Shown one piece after another: positions 27,641 to 35,607 of a stretch of 64,000 nucleotides of DNA. Every line of letters begins with the position of its first letter. The stretch's first letter is position 1. Under the pieces are notes generated by a model, which ran no database searches, was not told where the DNA came from, and saw nothing but the letters and a program-made list of their open reading frames with translations. The DNA is from Hyphomicrobiales bacterium (GTDB lineage: Bacteria > Pseudomonadota > Alphaproteobacteria > Rhizobiales > Xanthobacteraceae). The position numbers and the translations under genes were made by a program. Location of the stretch: positions 310,001-374,000 of the forward strand of contig JAFKKG010000013.1 in assembly GCA_017305715.1 (NCBI GenBank), read 5' to 3'.

Positions 27641-28096
27641 GTGGCGGGATTGTATTTCGAGGAGTTCGAGGTCGGCCGGGAGTTTCATCATGAGTTCAGC
27701 CGGACCGTCACCGAGATGGATAATACCATGTTCAGCCTGCTGACGATGAATCCGCAGCCGCTGCATATCGATGCGCATTTTTCCGAGAATACCGAATTCG
27801 GCCAGCGGCTGTTCAACAGCCTCTACACGCTCGGGATCATGATCGGCATGAGTGTCTATGATACGACGCTCGGCACGACAATCGGCAATCTCGGCATGAC
27901 CGATGTGAAATTCCCGAAGCCGGTGTTTCACGGCGATACCTTGAAATCCCACACCAAGATCATTTCCAAGCGTGCCAGCAAGTCCCGTCCGACCCAGGGC
28001 ATCGTCGAGTTCGAGCACACCATGACCAATCAGCGCGGCGAGGTGGTCGCGAGTTGCCGCCGCACCGGCCTGATGCATTGCAAACCGAAGGCATGA
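27641..28096 (+). CDS. MaoC-family dehydratase
   Basis: A 151-residue hot-dog-fold protein starting GTG at 27641 after GGGAG. The hydratase-2 motif is MNPQPLHIDAHFSE, and LGMTDVKFPKPVFHGDTL is the C-terminal part of the fold. Short single-domain MaoC proteins of this length next to a CitE-like lyase include itaconyl-CoA and mesaconyl-CoA hydratases. Five bases separate it from the lyase gene. Confidence 0.9.
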   Translation: MAGLYFEEFEVGREFHHEFSRTVTEMDNTMFSLLTMNPQPLHIDAHFSENTEFGQRLFNSLYTLGIMIGMSVYDTTLGTTIGNLGMTDVKFPKPVFHGDTLKSHTKIISKRASKSRPTQGIVEFEHTMTNQRGEVVASCRRTGLMHCKPKA

Positions 28097-28100
28097 TTTA

Positions 28101-28958
28101 ATGCGATCGTTTCTGTTCGTTCCGGGCGACAGCCTGCGCAAGTTCGAAAACGCGAAAAAGACTGCCGCCGATGCGCTGATCCTCGATCTCGAGGATTCGA
28201 TCGCGCCGGACGAGAAGGTCGGTGCGCGGCGCACGGTGCGCGAGATGCTGGATGCCCGCAATCCCGCCCAGAAGATCTATGTACGCGTCAACGCGCTCGA
28301 CACCGGCATGACGCTCGGCGATCTCGCGGCCGTGATACCTGGTCGGCCCGACGGCGTCGTACTGCCGAAATGCGCTGGTGCTGCCGACGTCAACCGTGTG
28401 TCGCTATATCTCGACGCGTTCGAGGCGACCGCTGGTATCGGGCAGGGAGCGACCCGGATCGTGACGGTGGCGACCGAGACCGCGCGGGCGGTGCTCAAGC
28501 TGCTCGACTTCGAGAATATGAGCCCACGTTTGTGGGGCATGATGTGGGGCGCGGAAGATCTTGCGGCGTCGCTCGGCGCCTCGAAGAACCGGACCGGCCG
28601 CCGCTATCACGGCCCGTTCCTGCTGGCGCGCGATCTCTGTCTGATCAGTGCCGCCGCAGCCGGCGTGGTTGCCATCGACGCCGTCGCCACCGACATCAAC
28701 GACCTCGATGCCCTGCGCGAAGAATCGATTGCCGCGCGTCAGGACGGGTTCCTGGCCAAGGCCGTGATCCATCCAAAGCATGTCGACGTCGTCAACGCCG
28801 CCTTCCTTCCGACCGAGGAGGAAATCGCCTGGTCGGAGAAGGTGGTCAAGGCCTTCAACGATCATCCGGCGTCCGGCGTCGTGAAGATCGACGGCAAGAT
28901 GATCGACAAGCCGCATCTGCGCGCCGCCGAGAAGATTTTGGCATTGCGGGCGCGCTGA
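28101..28958 (+). CDS. HpcH/HpaI aldolase, CitE-like CoA-ester lyase
   Basis: 285 residues: MRSFLFVPGDSLRKFENA, then the Mg-site DLEDSIAPDEK, Arg in YVRVNA and Glu in VATETARAV. This is the CitE/malyl-CoA/citramalyl-CoA lyase fold; such enzymes split beta-hydroxyacyl-CoA esters into acetyl-CoA plus an oxoacid. The MaoC and CoA-transferase neighbours fit citramalyl-CoA or malyl-CoA as substrate, but nothing in the sequence decides between them. Confidence 0.9.
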   Translation: MRSFLFVPGDSLRKFENAKKTAADALILDLEDSIAPDEKVGARRTVREMLDARNPAQKIYVRVNALDTGMTLGDLAAVIPGRPDGVVLPKCAGAADVNRVSLYLDAFEATAGIGQGATRIVTVATETARAVLKLLDFENMSPRLWGMMWGAEDLAASLGASKNRTGRRYHGPFLLARDLCLISAAAAGVVAIDAVATDINDLDALREESIAARQDGFLAKAVIHPKHVDVVNAAFLPTEEEIAWSEKVVKAFNDHPASGVVKIDGKMIDKPHLRAAEKILALRAR

Positions 28959-28960
28959 AC

Positions 28961-29045
28961 GGGGTGGGCGAAGGCGCCCTTGCGCCGTGCCCACCATTTT
29001 GACTCCGACTTGGACGGTGGGCACGTTTCGCTTGCCCACCCTGCG
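28961..29045. repeat. Two tandem GTGGGC hairpins
   Basis: GGTGGGC at 28963-28969 pairs with GCCCACC at 28989-28995 and is followed by ATTTT. A second copy, GGTGGGCA at 29016-29023, pairs with TGCCCACC at 29033-29040. The two stems share the same arm sequence and occur directly after the lyase gene, so they may terminate transcription. From memory, hairpins of this GTGGGC/GCCCAC type are scattered between genes of bradyrhizobia. Confidence 0.6.
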
Positions 29046-29071
29046 AAACCGCTTACTCTGGGAAAAACACC

Positions 29072-29641
29072 ATGCGACTGACCAGGCCACGCATACCACC
29101 CGTTCCCGCCGAAAAATGGACCGAGGAGCAGCGCGAGCTCGTCGCGCCGATGCAGGCGCGTGGCCGCATCATCAATATCTTCCGTACCATGATCACCCAT
29201 CCGGCAGCCGCGAAGGCTTTCCTGACCTGGGGCGGTTACATCCTGAGCCGCAAGTCCACATTGCCGCCGCGCGAGCGCGAGATCGTCATCCTGCGCACCG
29301 GATTCCTGTGCAAGTCGGGCTATGAATGGACCCAGCATGTGCCGATCGGCCAGAAGGCCGGCCTGACCGACGAGGAGATTGGCCAGATCAAACGCGGCGC
29401 TGACGCGCCCGGCTGGAGCGCGGCCGACGCGGCGCTGCTGCGCGCCGCAGACGACCTGCACCGCGAGCAGTTCATCACCGAACCGGTCTGGACGGAACTG
29501 ACGCGGCATTTCAACGAACAGCAGCGCATGGACGTCGTGTTCACGGTCGGCCAGTACACCCAGGTCTCGATGCTTCTCAACAGCTTTGGCGTCCAACTCG
29601 ACGAAGGCCAGACTTTGGATCCCGATCTGAAGCGGTTTTGA
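29072..29641 (+). CDS. Carboxymuconolactone decarboxylase family protein
   Basis: A 189-residue AhpD/CMD-like protein. The family helix ILRTGFLCKSGYEWTQHV carries the Cys and distal His, and LLRAADDLHREQ and VFTVGQYTQVSMLLNSFG are the flanking helices. Members are decarboxylases, disulfide reductases or uncharacterised hydrolase-like proteins. It is last in the gene run after the lyase but separated from it by 113 bases with two hairpins. Confidence 0.85.
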   Translation: MRLTRPRIPPVPAEKWTEEQRELVAPMQARGRIINIFRTMITHPAAAKAFLTWGGYILSRKSTLPPREREIVILRTGFLCKSGYEWTQHVPIGQKAGLTDEEIGQIKRGADAPGWSAADAALLRAADDLHREQFITEPVWTELTRHFNEQQRMDVVFTVGQYTQVSMLLNSFGVQLDEGQTLDPDLKRF

Positions 29642-29654
29642 GGCCATGGAATTC

Positions 29655-29743
29655 GTCCTTGCGAGCAGCGAAGCGGCGAAGCAATCCATCCATCCATTCG
29701 TTGTGCTGCGCGGTGGATTGCTTCATTCCGCTCGCAATGACGG
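29655..29743. repeat. Inverted-repeat element (GAAGCAATCCA hairpin)
   Basis: GAAGCAATCCA at 29678-29688 pairs with TGGATTGCTTC at 29714-29724. The outer arms CTTGCGAG and CTCGCAA also pair, making a long cruciform-capable element. From memory this CGAAGCAATCC family is very common between genes in bradyrhizobia. It sits immediately after the CMD gene. Confidence 0.75.
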
Positions 29744-29797
29744 AGTATGTGGCAACCTGCGGCAAATTAACCCGACGGGCAAAATTCCGCTTTCGCT

Positions 29798-29817
29798 GTC
29801 GGGCAAATCAGCGGCAC
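29798..29817. repeat. Dispersed 20-mer copy 1
   Basis: GTCGGGCAAATCAGCGGCAC occurs here and again at 62211-62230. A one-base variant is at 62387-62406. Here the downstream part differs and no terminator follows, so only the head of the element seen at 62.2-62.5 kb is shared. Confidence 0.8.
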
Positions 29818-29849
29818 CGATTGTTGCGTCTCACCCGACAAGAGGGGCG

Positions 29850-30250
29850 TGCGCACGTCACGAACGCGCGGTGGGATGCGGTGGACGCCGAGGTTGCGAT
29901 GGACGATCGCAGCTTTGGCGTACGGCGAAGACGTGTGGTCCTGGCGTCGCGGTGGTGGCGTCAAGTTCCCGGGAAGCTGACGCTCTCGGGAGCGACGGTG
30001 GCAAGAAGCCCGTTCACCGGGGAGAGCTCGCTATAAGCCGTAAAGCCATTGCGCAGGGAAGGCCGGGTGTTCTCCGCTGGACCTGTATGCTCATGTGCAT
30101 TTTGTTTTGTGCACGACGCACATGAGACCGCGGGTGCAGCGCGCACCCGGTCTTCCCTGCGCCCTCGATCAGTGAGGGCGGGAAGTCTCCGATCAAATCT
30201 CGGGCGCATCGCGTCGCGAGGTCGCGGAAGTGCGTTCGGTGTAAAGCGCG
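29850..30250. repeat. Long noncoding repeat element
   Basis: A block with several hairpins: CATGTGC with GCACATG near 30092-30125, and CGGGTGC with GCACCCG near 30135-30155. It sits between the CMD gene and the CoA-transferase gene. I recall nearly this block as a multi-copy element of Bradyrhizobium genomes. Its minus-strand frame at 30014-30259 (with AGKTGCALHPRSH) is often called as a hypothetical protein; I treat it as noncoding. No other copy is in the window. Confidence 0.6.
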
Positions 30251-30260
30251 GCAACGCACC

Positions 30261-31487
30261 CTACAGTTCCGGGTCGATCATCCCACCCTCAGCGATCAAC
30301 GCCGCGATCTCGTTTTCCGCAAATCCGGCCTCATGCAAAATCTCTCGCCCATGCTCCCCAAGCCCCGGCGGATGCTGCCGGATCGACGGCGGCGTCTTGC
30401 TCCAGGTCGCGGCAGGGCCGGCGACGCGCAGCGGGCCTTCGGTCGGATGTTCGATGGTCTGCAGCAGTCCCACGGCCGCCAGATGCGGGTCGTCGATCAG
30501 GCTGTCGAGATCATGCAGGGGCGCGTGGGGAATATCGGCCTCGTTGAAGAAGGCGAGCCATTCCGCCGTGCTGCGGGTCTTTATGATTTGCGAAAACCAC
30601 TCATAGACGAAATCGTAATTCCTGGTCCGTGCCGAGATGCTGTTGAGGCGGGGATCGCGGTCGGCTTCGTTCGCAAGGCCGATGGCGCGGAAGAACGCAT
30701 TCCATTGCTTGTCGGAATACACCAGTGCGCAGACATAGCCGTCGCTGGTCTGGTACGGGCGGCGATCGGGCGACAACAGCCGCGAATAGCCGGGCGGACC
30801 GATCGGCGGCTCGAAACTGCGGCCCGCCATGTGATCGCCGAGCACGAATTGCGCCATGGTTTCGAACATCGGGATTTCGATGGCCTGGCCCTCGCCGGTG
30901 CGTTCGCGATGGAACAGCGCTGCCAGGATCGCGTGGGTGGCGTTCAGCCCGACCACGCGGTCGGCCATCGTGGCCGGCGAATAGCGGGGCTCGCCGGTGA
31001 TCTTGCCGGTGAGCGCGGGCAGCGCCGTCAGTCCCTGGATCAGGTCGTCATAGGCCGGCCGCCCGGCATACGGACCGCGTTCGCCGAAGCCGTGCAGGCT
31101 GGCGTAGACCAGCCGCGGATTGAGCGCGAGCAGGTCGTCGGCGCCGAGTTTGAGGCGCGCCATCGCCGCCGGCCTCACATTATGGACGAAGACGTCGGCG
31201 GTCGCCGCCAGCCGCAACAGCGCTTCGCGGCCGCCGGCTTTCTTCAGGTCGAGCACGATGGAGCGCTTGTTGCGATTGCCCTGCAGGTACATCGCGCCCA
31301 TTTTGGGATGCCGCATCGGCGCTGCGAAGCGCATGACGTCGCCGTCCGGGCTCTCGACCTTGATGACGTCGGCGCCGTAGTCGCCGAGGATCATGGTCGC
31401 GTAGGGGCCCATCATCACGCTGGTCAGGTCGATGATCCTGACGCCGGCGAGCGGCCCCGACGACGCGGCGGCGTTGGCGCTATTCAT
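30261..31487 (-). CDS. Family III CoA-transferase (CaiB/BaiF type)
   Basis: 408 residues: AGVRIIDLTSVMMGPYATMIL, GADVIKVESPDGD, QGNRNKRSIVLDLKKAGG and VFVHNVRPAA. The position of the catalytic Asp appears to be Glu209 in MFETMAQF. It follows the TRAP receptor gene by 6 bases on the same strand, so an acid taken up by the TRAP system is probably converted to its CoA ester here. Stop is GC-rich-flanked; the repeat block begins right after it. Confidence 0.9.
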   Translation of the reverse strand: MNSANAAASSGPLAGVRIIDLTSVMMGPYATMILGDYGADVIKVESPDGDVMRFAAPMRHPKMGAMYLQGNRNKRSIVLDLKKAGGREALLRLAATADVFVHNVRPAAMARLKLGADDLLALNPRLVYASLHGFGERGPYAGRPAYDDLIQGLTALPALTGKITGEPRYSPATMADRVVGLNATHAILAALFHRERTGEGQAIEIPMFETMAQFVLGDHMAGRSFEPPIGPPGYSRLLSPDRRPYQTSDGYVCALVYSDKQWNAFFRAIGLANEADRDPRLNSISARTRNYDFVYEWFSQIIKTRSTAEWLAFFNEADIPHAPLHDLDSLIDDPHLAAVGLLQTIEHPTEGPLRVAGPAATWSKTPPSIRQHPPGLGEHGREILHEAGFAENEIAALIAEGGMIDPEL

Positions 31488-31493
31488 GGGCGC

Positions 31494-32531
31494 TCAATGG
31501 CCCGTAGCCAGGGCCTCGGTGAAAGCCTTGAACACCTCGGTGCCGGGCTTGCCGCGCTTGTTGATGTCCTTGACCCAGTCTTCGGCCACGGCCTTGAAGG
31601 CGGCGTCGAACAGCTTCTTGTCGTCGGCGCCGAAATTGATGACCTTCATGCCCTGCGACTTCATCTTTTCGGCGGCGGCCTTCTCGCCATCCTCGAAGCG
31701 CTTGCAGCCCTCTCGCGTCGTTCTTTCGCCTGCCTCGATCAATGCCTTGCGCACGTTCTCGGGCAGCGACTTGAATTTCGCCTCGCCGATCGAATAGGTG
31801 AAAATGGCGGTGCCGAAGTTGAGGGCCTCGGTGCCCGATTTCATGATCTTGCCGAAATCGTAGGACACCGAGCTCTGATACGAGAAGATCACGCCGTCGA
31901 GCGTGCCCCGCGTCAGCGATTCGTAAATCTCGGGGGCGGCCATGCGAACGGGGACGCCGCCGATCGAGCGCATCATCAGGTCCATCGCGCCGCCGGTGGT
32001 GCGGATCTTGAGGCCCTCGATATCCTTCGCGGTCTTGAGCTCGCGGCTGCTGGCAAGCTGAAGTTGATAGGCGGGCAGCGCGATGGTCACGAGCGGCCGC
32101 AATTGATTCGGCGCGAACTCCTTGGTCTCCAGAATCCCGCCATTGTGGGAAATCTTGTAGAAGGCCAGCGAGCCCTGGCATTCGCCGTCAAAAATGCCCG
32201 GCAGCTCGGCGACCGCGGTGAGCGGGTATTTTTCCGACGAATAGGACGGCACGATATAGGAAACGTCGGCGACCCCGGCGACGGTGAGCTGCGCCATGTC
32301 CTTGGCCTTGCCGAGCTGCTCGGCCGGATAGTGCTGGAACACCACCTGTCCATTGGTGGCCTTGGTCACCAGCTCCATGAACGGCTTTGCCACCAGTTCA
32401 TGAATGACGTGGCCGGCGGGCAGGCTTTCGGCTAGCCGCAGCGTGATTTTCTCCTGTGCGGCGGCGGGGCACGTCGCGGCGGCAAGAAACGCGGCAGTGA
32501 CGACGGACCGTTTGTCCAGAGCAGCGATCAT
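31494..32531 (-). CDS. TRAP transporter solute receptor DctP (second receptor)
   Basis: 345 residues. The signal peptide (VVTAAFLAAATCPAAAQ) precedes LRLAESLPAGHVIHE and the mid-domain GLKIRTTGG, which holds the carboxylate-binding Arg of TRAP receptors. IYESLTRGTLDGVIF follows. It is clearly paralogous to the receptor at 34455 along its length (ADV/ADI blocks, CQGSLA, GGAMDL/GGAQDL, VPVRMAAP). It lies downstream of dctM in the same operon. Confidence 0.92.
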   Translation of the reverse strand: MIAALDKRSVVTAAFLAAATCPAAAQEKITLRLAESLPAGHVIHELVAKPFMELVTKATNGQVVFQHYPAEQLGKAKDMAQLTVAGVADVSYIVPSYSSEKYPLTAVAELPGIFDGECQGSLAFYKISHNGGILETKEFAPNQLRPLVTIALPAYQLQLASSRELKTAKDIEGLKIRTTGGAMDLMMRSIGGVPVRMAAPEIYESLTRGTLDGVIFSYQSSVSYDFGKIMKSGTEALNFGTAIFTYSIGEAKFKSLPENVRKALIEAGERTTREGCKRFEDGEKAAAEKMKSQGMKVINFGADDKKLFDAAFKAVAEDWVKDINKRGKPGTEVFKAFTEALATGH

Positions 32532-32561
32532 GGGGTTTCTCCTCCCGTTATTGTTGCAGCC

Positions 32562-33851
32562 TCAGTAACCCATCTTGATCGGCAGCCAGAGGATGATCTG
32601 CGGCCAGACCACCAGAATGGCGATCGCGATCAAATGCGCGACGAAATGTGGGAACACGCCGTGAAACACTTCGGCCACCGGGCGTCCCGAATAGCGCGCC
32701 ACCACGAAGCAGTTCAGCCCCACAGGTGGCGTGATCATGCCGACCTCGGCGGTGACGATCTTGATGACGCCGAACCACAGCGGATCGTAACCGAGCGACT
32801 TGATCAGCGGCAGCACGATCGGAACCGTGAGCACGAGGATCGCGATCTGGTCCATGAAGGACCCGAGCACGATGTAGCCGAACAGGATGATGATCAGGAT
32901 CACCCAGGGTGGCACCGGCAGGCTGCCGACCCACGCCACCAGATTCTGCGTGACCTGCGTGAGCGTGAAGAAATAGCCGAAGATCGAGGCGCCGAACAGG
33001 ATCATCGCGATCATGCAGGTGCCGTGTGCGGAACGCAGCAGCGCGCTGCGCAGTGTCAGGAAGTTGATCTTGCCCTTCCACATCGCCAGTGCAAAGGCGC
33101 CGAACGCACCCAGCGCCGAGGCTTCGGTCGGGGTGGCGACACCGGTGTAGATCACGCCGGTGACCATGCCGAACAGCAGCAGCATGGGGCCAACCACCCG
33201 CAGCATGCGGAATTTCTCGATGAACGAGACCGCCGGCGCCGATGGGGCGCGCGAAGGATCCTGCCAGGCGAGAAACCAGACCGTCGCCATGATGGTGATG
33301 GTGACGAGGATGCCGGGGATGACGCCGCCGATCAGCAGCGCGCCGATATTCACTTCCGCCAGCAGGCCGTAGATGACGAGCGCGACCGACGGCGGGATCA
33401 GCATCGCCAGCGTACCGGAAATGGCGACCACGCCGGCCGCCATCTTGGGCTCGTATCCCTGCTTCAGCATCGCGGGCAGGGAGGTCGCCGACAGCGTGGC
33501 GGCCGACGCGGTGCTGGTGCCGCAGATCGCGCCGAAACCAGCGCCTGCCAGCGCGGTCGCCATGCCGAGCCCGCCGGGGATCTTGCCGACCCAGGCAGCC
33601 GTTGCCTTGAACAGATCATCCGCGATGCCGCTGACCAGCACGAATTCGGCCATCAGCAGGAACATCGGGATGGTGATCAGCTCGTAGGACGTCACCGCCG
33701 ACAGCGGCGCGGTTTGCAAAATGCCCGACAGCATCGGCATGCCGCCGACCAGATAGAGTCCGAGAACGCCGGAGCCGGCCATGGCAAAGCCCACCGGCGT
33801 GCCGATCGCCAGCAGCACGAAGAGCACGATCATCGCCAGCGTGAGAATCAT
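32562..33851 (-). CDS. TRAP transporter large permease DctM
   Basis: A 429-residue permease with about twelve helices. It starts MILTLAMIVLFVLLAIGTPVGFAM, has the family block GAICGTSTASAATLSATSLPAM, and has EVGMITPPVGLNCFVV near the end. The ATG at 33851 overlaps the DctQ stop by four bases; longer readings run through the dctQ gene in another frame. Imports carboxylates by Na+ symport with DctP and DctQ. Confidence 0.93.
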   Translation of the reverse strand: MILTLAMIVLFVLLAIGTPVGFAMAGSGVLGLYLVGGMPMLSGILQTAPLSAVTSYELITIPMFLLMAEFVLVSGIADDLFKATAAWVGKIPGGLGMATALAGAGFGAICGTSTASAATLSATSLPAMLKQGYEPKMAAGVVAISGTLAMLIPPSVALVIYGLLAEVNIGALLIGGVIPGILVTITIMATVWFLAWQDPSRAPSAPAVSFIEKFRMLRVVGPMLLLFGMVTGVIYTGVATPTEASALGAFGAFALAMWKGKINFLTLRSALLRSAHGTCMIAMILFGASIFGYFFTLTQVTQNLVAWVGSLPVPPWVILIIILFGYIVLGSFMDQIAILVLTVPIVLPLIKSLGYDPLWFGVIKIVTAEVGMITPPVGLNCFVVARYSGRPVAEVFHGVFPHFVAHLIAIAILVVWPQIILWLPIKMGY

Positions 33852-34396
33852 TCGAAGGTCTCTCCGGCGACGTGCGAAGCGGGCAGCGCGATCAGCTCGC
33901 GGCCCGTGGCGAGCGTCAGCAGATGCGCGATGAGGTGGGCGGCAAGCCGTATTGTGATCAGCCCGGCGCCGAACGGCACGAGGCCGATGGAAGGCCACAT
34001 CGGCCAGGGAATGGCGCCCGCCATGACGTCGGCGGATTGAAAGCTGTCCACCGCGCGCAGAAAGCCGAGATAGGCGATCAGGGAGAACACGACAATGCCG
34101 ATGACGCAGGTCACCATTTCCGACAACCGGATCATGGCTGGCGAAAATTTCTGCTGCAGGATATCGACGCTGACATGGGCGCGGCTGGTATAGGCCTCCG
34201 AAAGCACCAGGAAGAACACGCCCGCCATCAGGTACATCGAGATCAGGTCGTAGGCCCACGAGAACGGCCTGTTGAAGACGTAGCGCATGATGACGTCGCT
34301 GAAAACGATCATCATGATCGCGAACATGAAGGCCGCGGCTATGGTAGAGGCGATCTTCTCAATCGTCCCCAGCACCTTGAATATTCCGTCAAGCAA
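33848..34396 (-). CDS. TRAP transporter small permease DctQ
   Basis: 182 residues with four hydrophobic helices (IAAAFMFAIMMIVFSDVIMRYVFNRP in the first two, MAGVFFLVLSEAYTSRAHVSVDIL in the next). R-x-x-F-N-R-P and the AHVSVD segment are DctQ hallmarks. It couples to DctM by a 4-base overlap. It lies 58 bases downstream of the first receptor gene. Confidence 0.93.
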   Translation of the reverse strand: MLDGIFKVLGTIEKIASTIAAAFMFAIMMIVFSDVIMRYVFNRPFSWAYDLISMYLMAGVFFLVLSEAYTSRAHVSVDILQQKFSPAMIRLSEMVTCVIGIVVFSLIAYLGFLRAVDSFQSADVMAGAIPWPMWPSIGLVPFGAGLITIRLAAHLIAHLLTLATGRELIALPASHVAGETFE

Positions 34397-34454
34397 AATT
34401 CACCTCCCCCGGGGTGTCTATCTTGCAGGCTGCGGCGGACCGCGTCTTGCGTTT

Positions 34455-35486
34455 TTATTTGGCTGGAATGGCGGCCACGGCGGCGTCGAACTCCTTGAGT
34501 GCATCGCTGCCGCGCTTGTTGCGGGCGTCGAGTCCGGTCGACCAGGTCTTGGCGACGCCCCTCATCAAATCCTTGAATTTCGCGTTGACCTCCGGCTGCA
34601 GCGTCTCGAAGCGAACGCCGGTCGCTTCCATCGACTTCTTGACGTCATTGTCGGCCTTCTGGATTTGCTGGCAGGCCGACGGGATGATCTCCTCGGCCAC
34701 ATCGATCATCGCCTTCTGGATCTCCGGCGACAGCTTCTTCCAGGCGGCGTCGCTGATCGAATAGGAAACGACGAAGCTGCCGAAGCCGAGCCCGTCGGTG
34801 GAATATTTCACCAGCTTGTCGGCGCCGTAGGCCACCACGCTTTCGAGCGGGAAGAGGAGGCCGTCCATCGTGCCGCGCTGCAACGATTCATAGGCGTCGG
34901 GTGCGGCCATGCGCACCGGCACGGCGCCGATCGCGCGAAGCGTGAGGTCCTGTGCGCCACCGGTGGAGCGCAGTTTCAGGCCGGTGACGTCGGCGACGTC
35001 CTTGACCGGCTGCTTGACGGTGAAGATGCGGTACTGCGGCAGGGTCACGGCAAGCAGCAGGCGAATGTTGTTGGCGGTATAATCCTGCTGCGCAATCACG
35101 CCGTTCCGCGCCAGCTTCCAATAGGCAAGGCTGCCCTGGCAGGCATGTTCGAATGCGCCTGGCAGCATCGCCGCTTCGGAGACAGGCATCTTCTCCGATG
35201 TATAGCCGGGCGCGACGTAACCGATGTCGGCGACGCCGGTCTGCGTCAGCTTCAGCATGTCCGCGGCCTTGCCGAGTTGCTGCGCGGGGTAATGCTCGAA
35301 GGCAACCGCGTTGTTGGTGCGCTTGCTGACCTGCTCCATCCACGGTTCAAGGATCAGCTTGACGAGAAAGTGGCCCTTCGGAAATGAATCGGCCACGCGC
35401 AATTTGATGGGGTCCGCTGCCTGCGCCAGAACGGTGGCTGCAATCAGAAAGCCGGAACCGGCAAGCGCTGTCAGAACCCTGATCAT
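34455..35486 (-). CDS. TRAP transporter solute receptor DctP (first receptor)
   Basis: 343 residues from the ATG at 35486, which begins a clean signal peptide (MIRVLTALAGSGFLIAATVL, AQAAD) after GGGAAGAG. An upstream in-frame ATG adds 15 charged residues and is unlikely. Motifs include LRVADSFPKGHFLVK, CQGSLAYWK and GLKLRSTGG with the substrate Arg. It is the first transporter gene after the LysR gene and shares the permease pair with the paralogous receptor at 31494. Confidence 0.92.
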   Translation of the reverse strand: MIRVLTALAGSGFLIAATVLAQAADPIKLRVADSFPKGHFLVKLILEPWMEQVSKRTNNAVAFEHYPAQQLGKAADMLKLTQTGVADIGYVAPGYTSEKMPVSEAAMLPGAFEHACQGSLAYWKLARNGVIAQQDYTANNIRLLLAVTLPQYRIFTVKQPVKDVADVTGLKLRSTGGAQDLTLRAIGAVPVRMAAPDAYESLQRGTMDGLLFPLESVVAYGADKLVKYSTDGLGFGSFVVSYSISDAAWKKLSPEIQKAMIDVAEEIIPSACQQIQKADNDVKKSMEATGVRFETLQPEVNAKFKDLMRGVAKTWSTGLDARNKRGSDALKEFDAAVAAIPAK

Positions 35487-35607
35487 ATCTCTTCCCTTGG
35501 GGACGAATTCTTGTTCCAAATAGCTGCGCATAAACGAAATTGATCGTCAAGGATCGCGATCCGGCTGTTGCTACAACCGGAGAGCGCAGCACCGGAGCTT
35601 GAACGCC

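Noticed and set aside
30014-30259. Minus-strand frame with AGKTGCALHPRSH in the repeat block
   Set aside because: Part of a multi-copy noncoding repeat and, from memory, a frequent false annotation in bradyrhizobia.
30333-32435. 700-codon plus-strand frame
   Set aside because: Antisense to a CoA-transferase and a TRAP receptor; composition is that of a shadow.
32634-34040. 468-codon plus-strand frame
   Set aside because: Antisense to DctM; His/Arg/Asp-rich low-complexity shadow.
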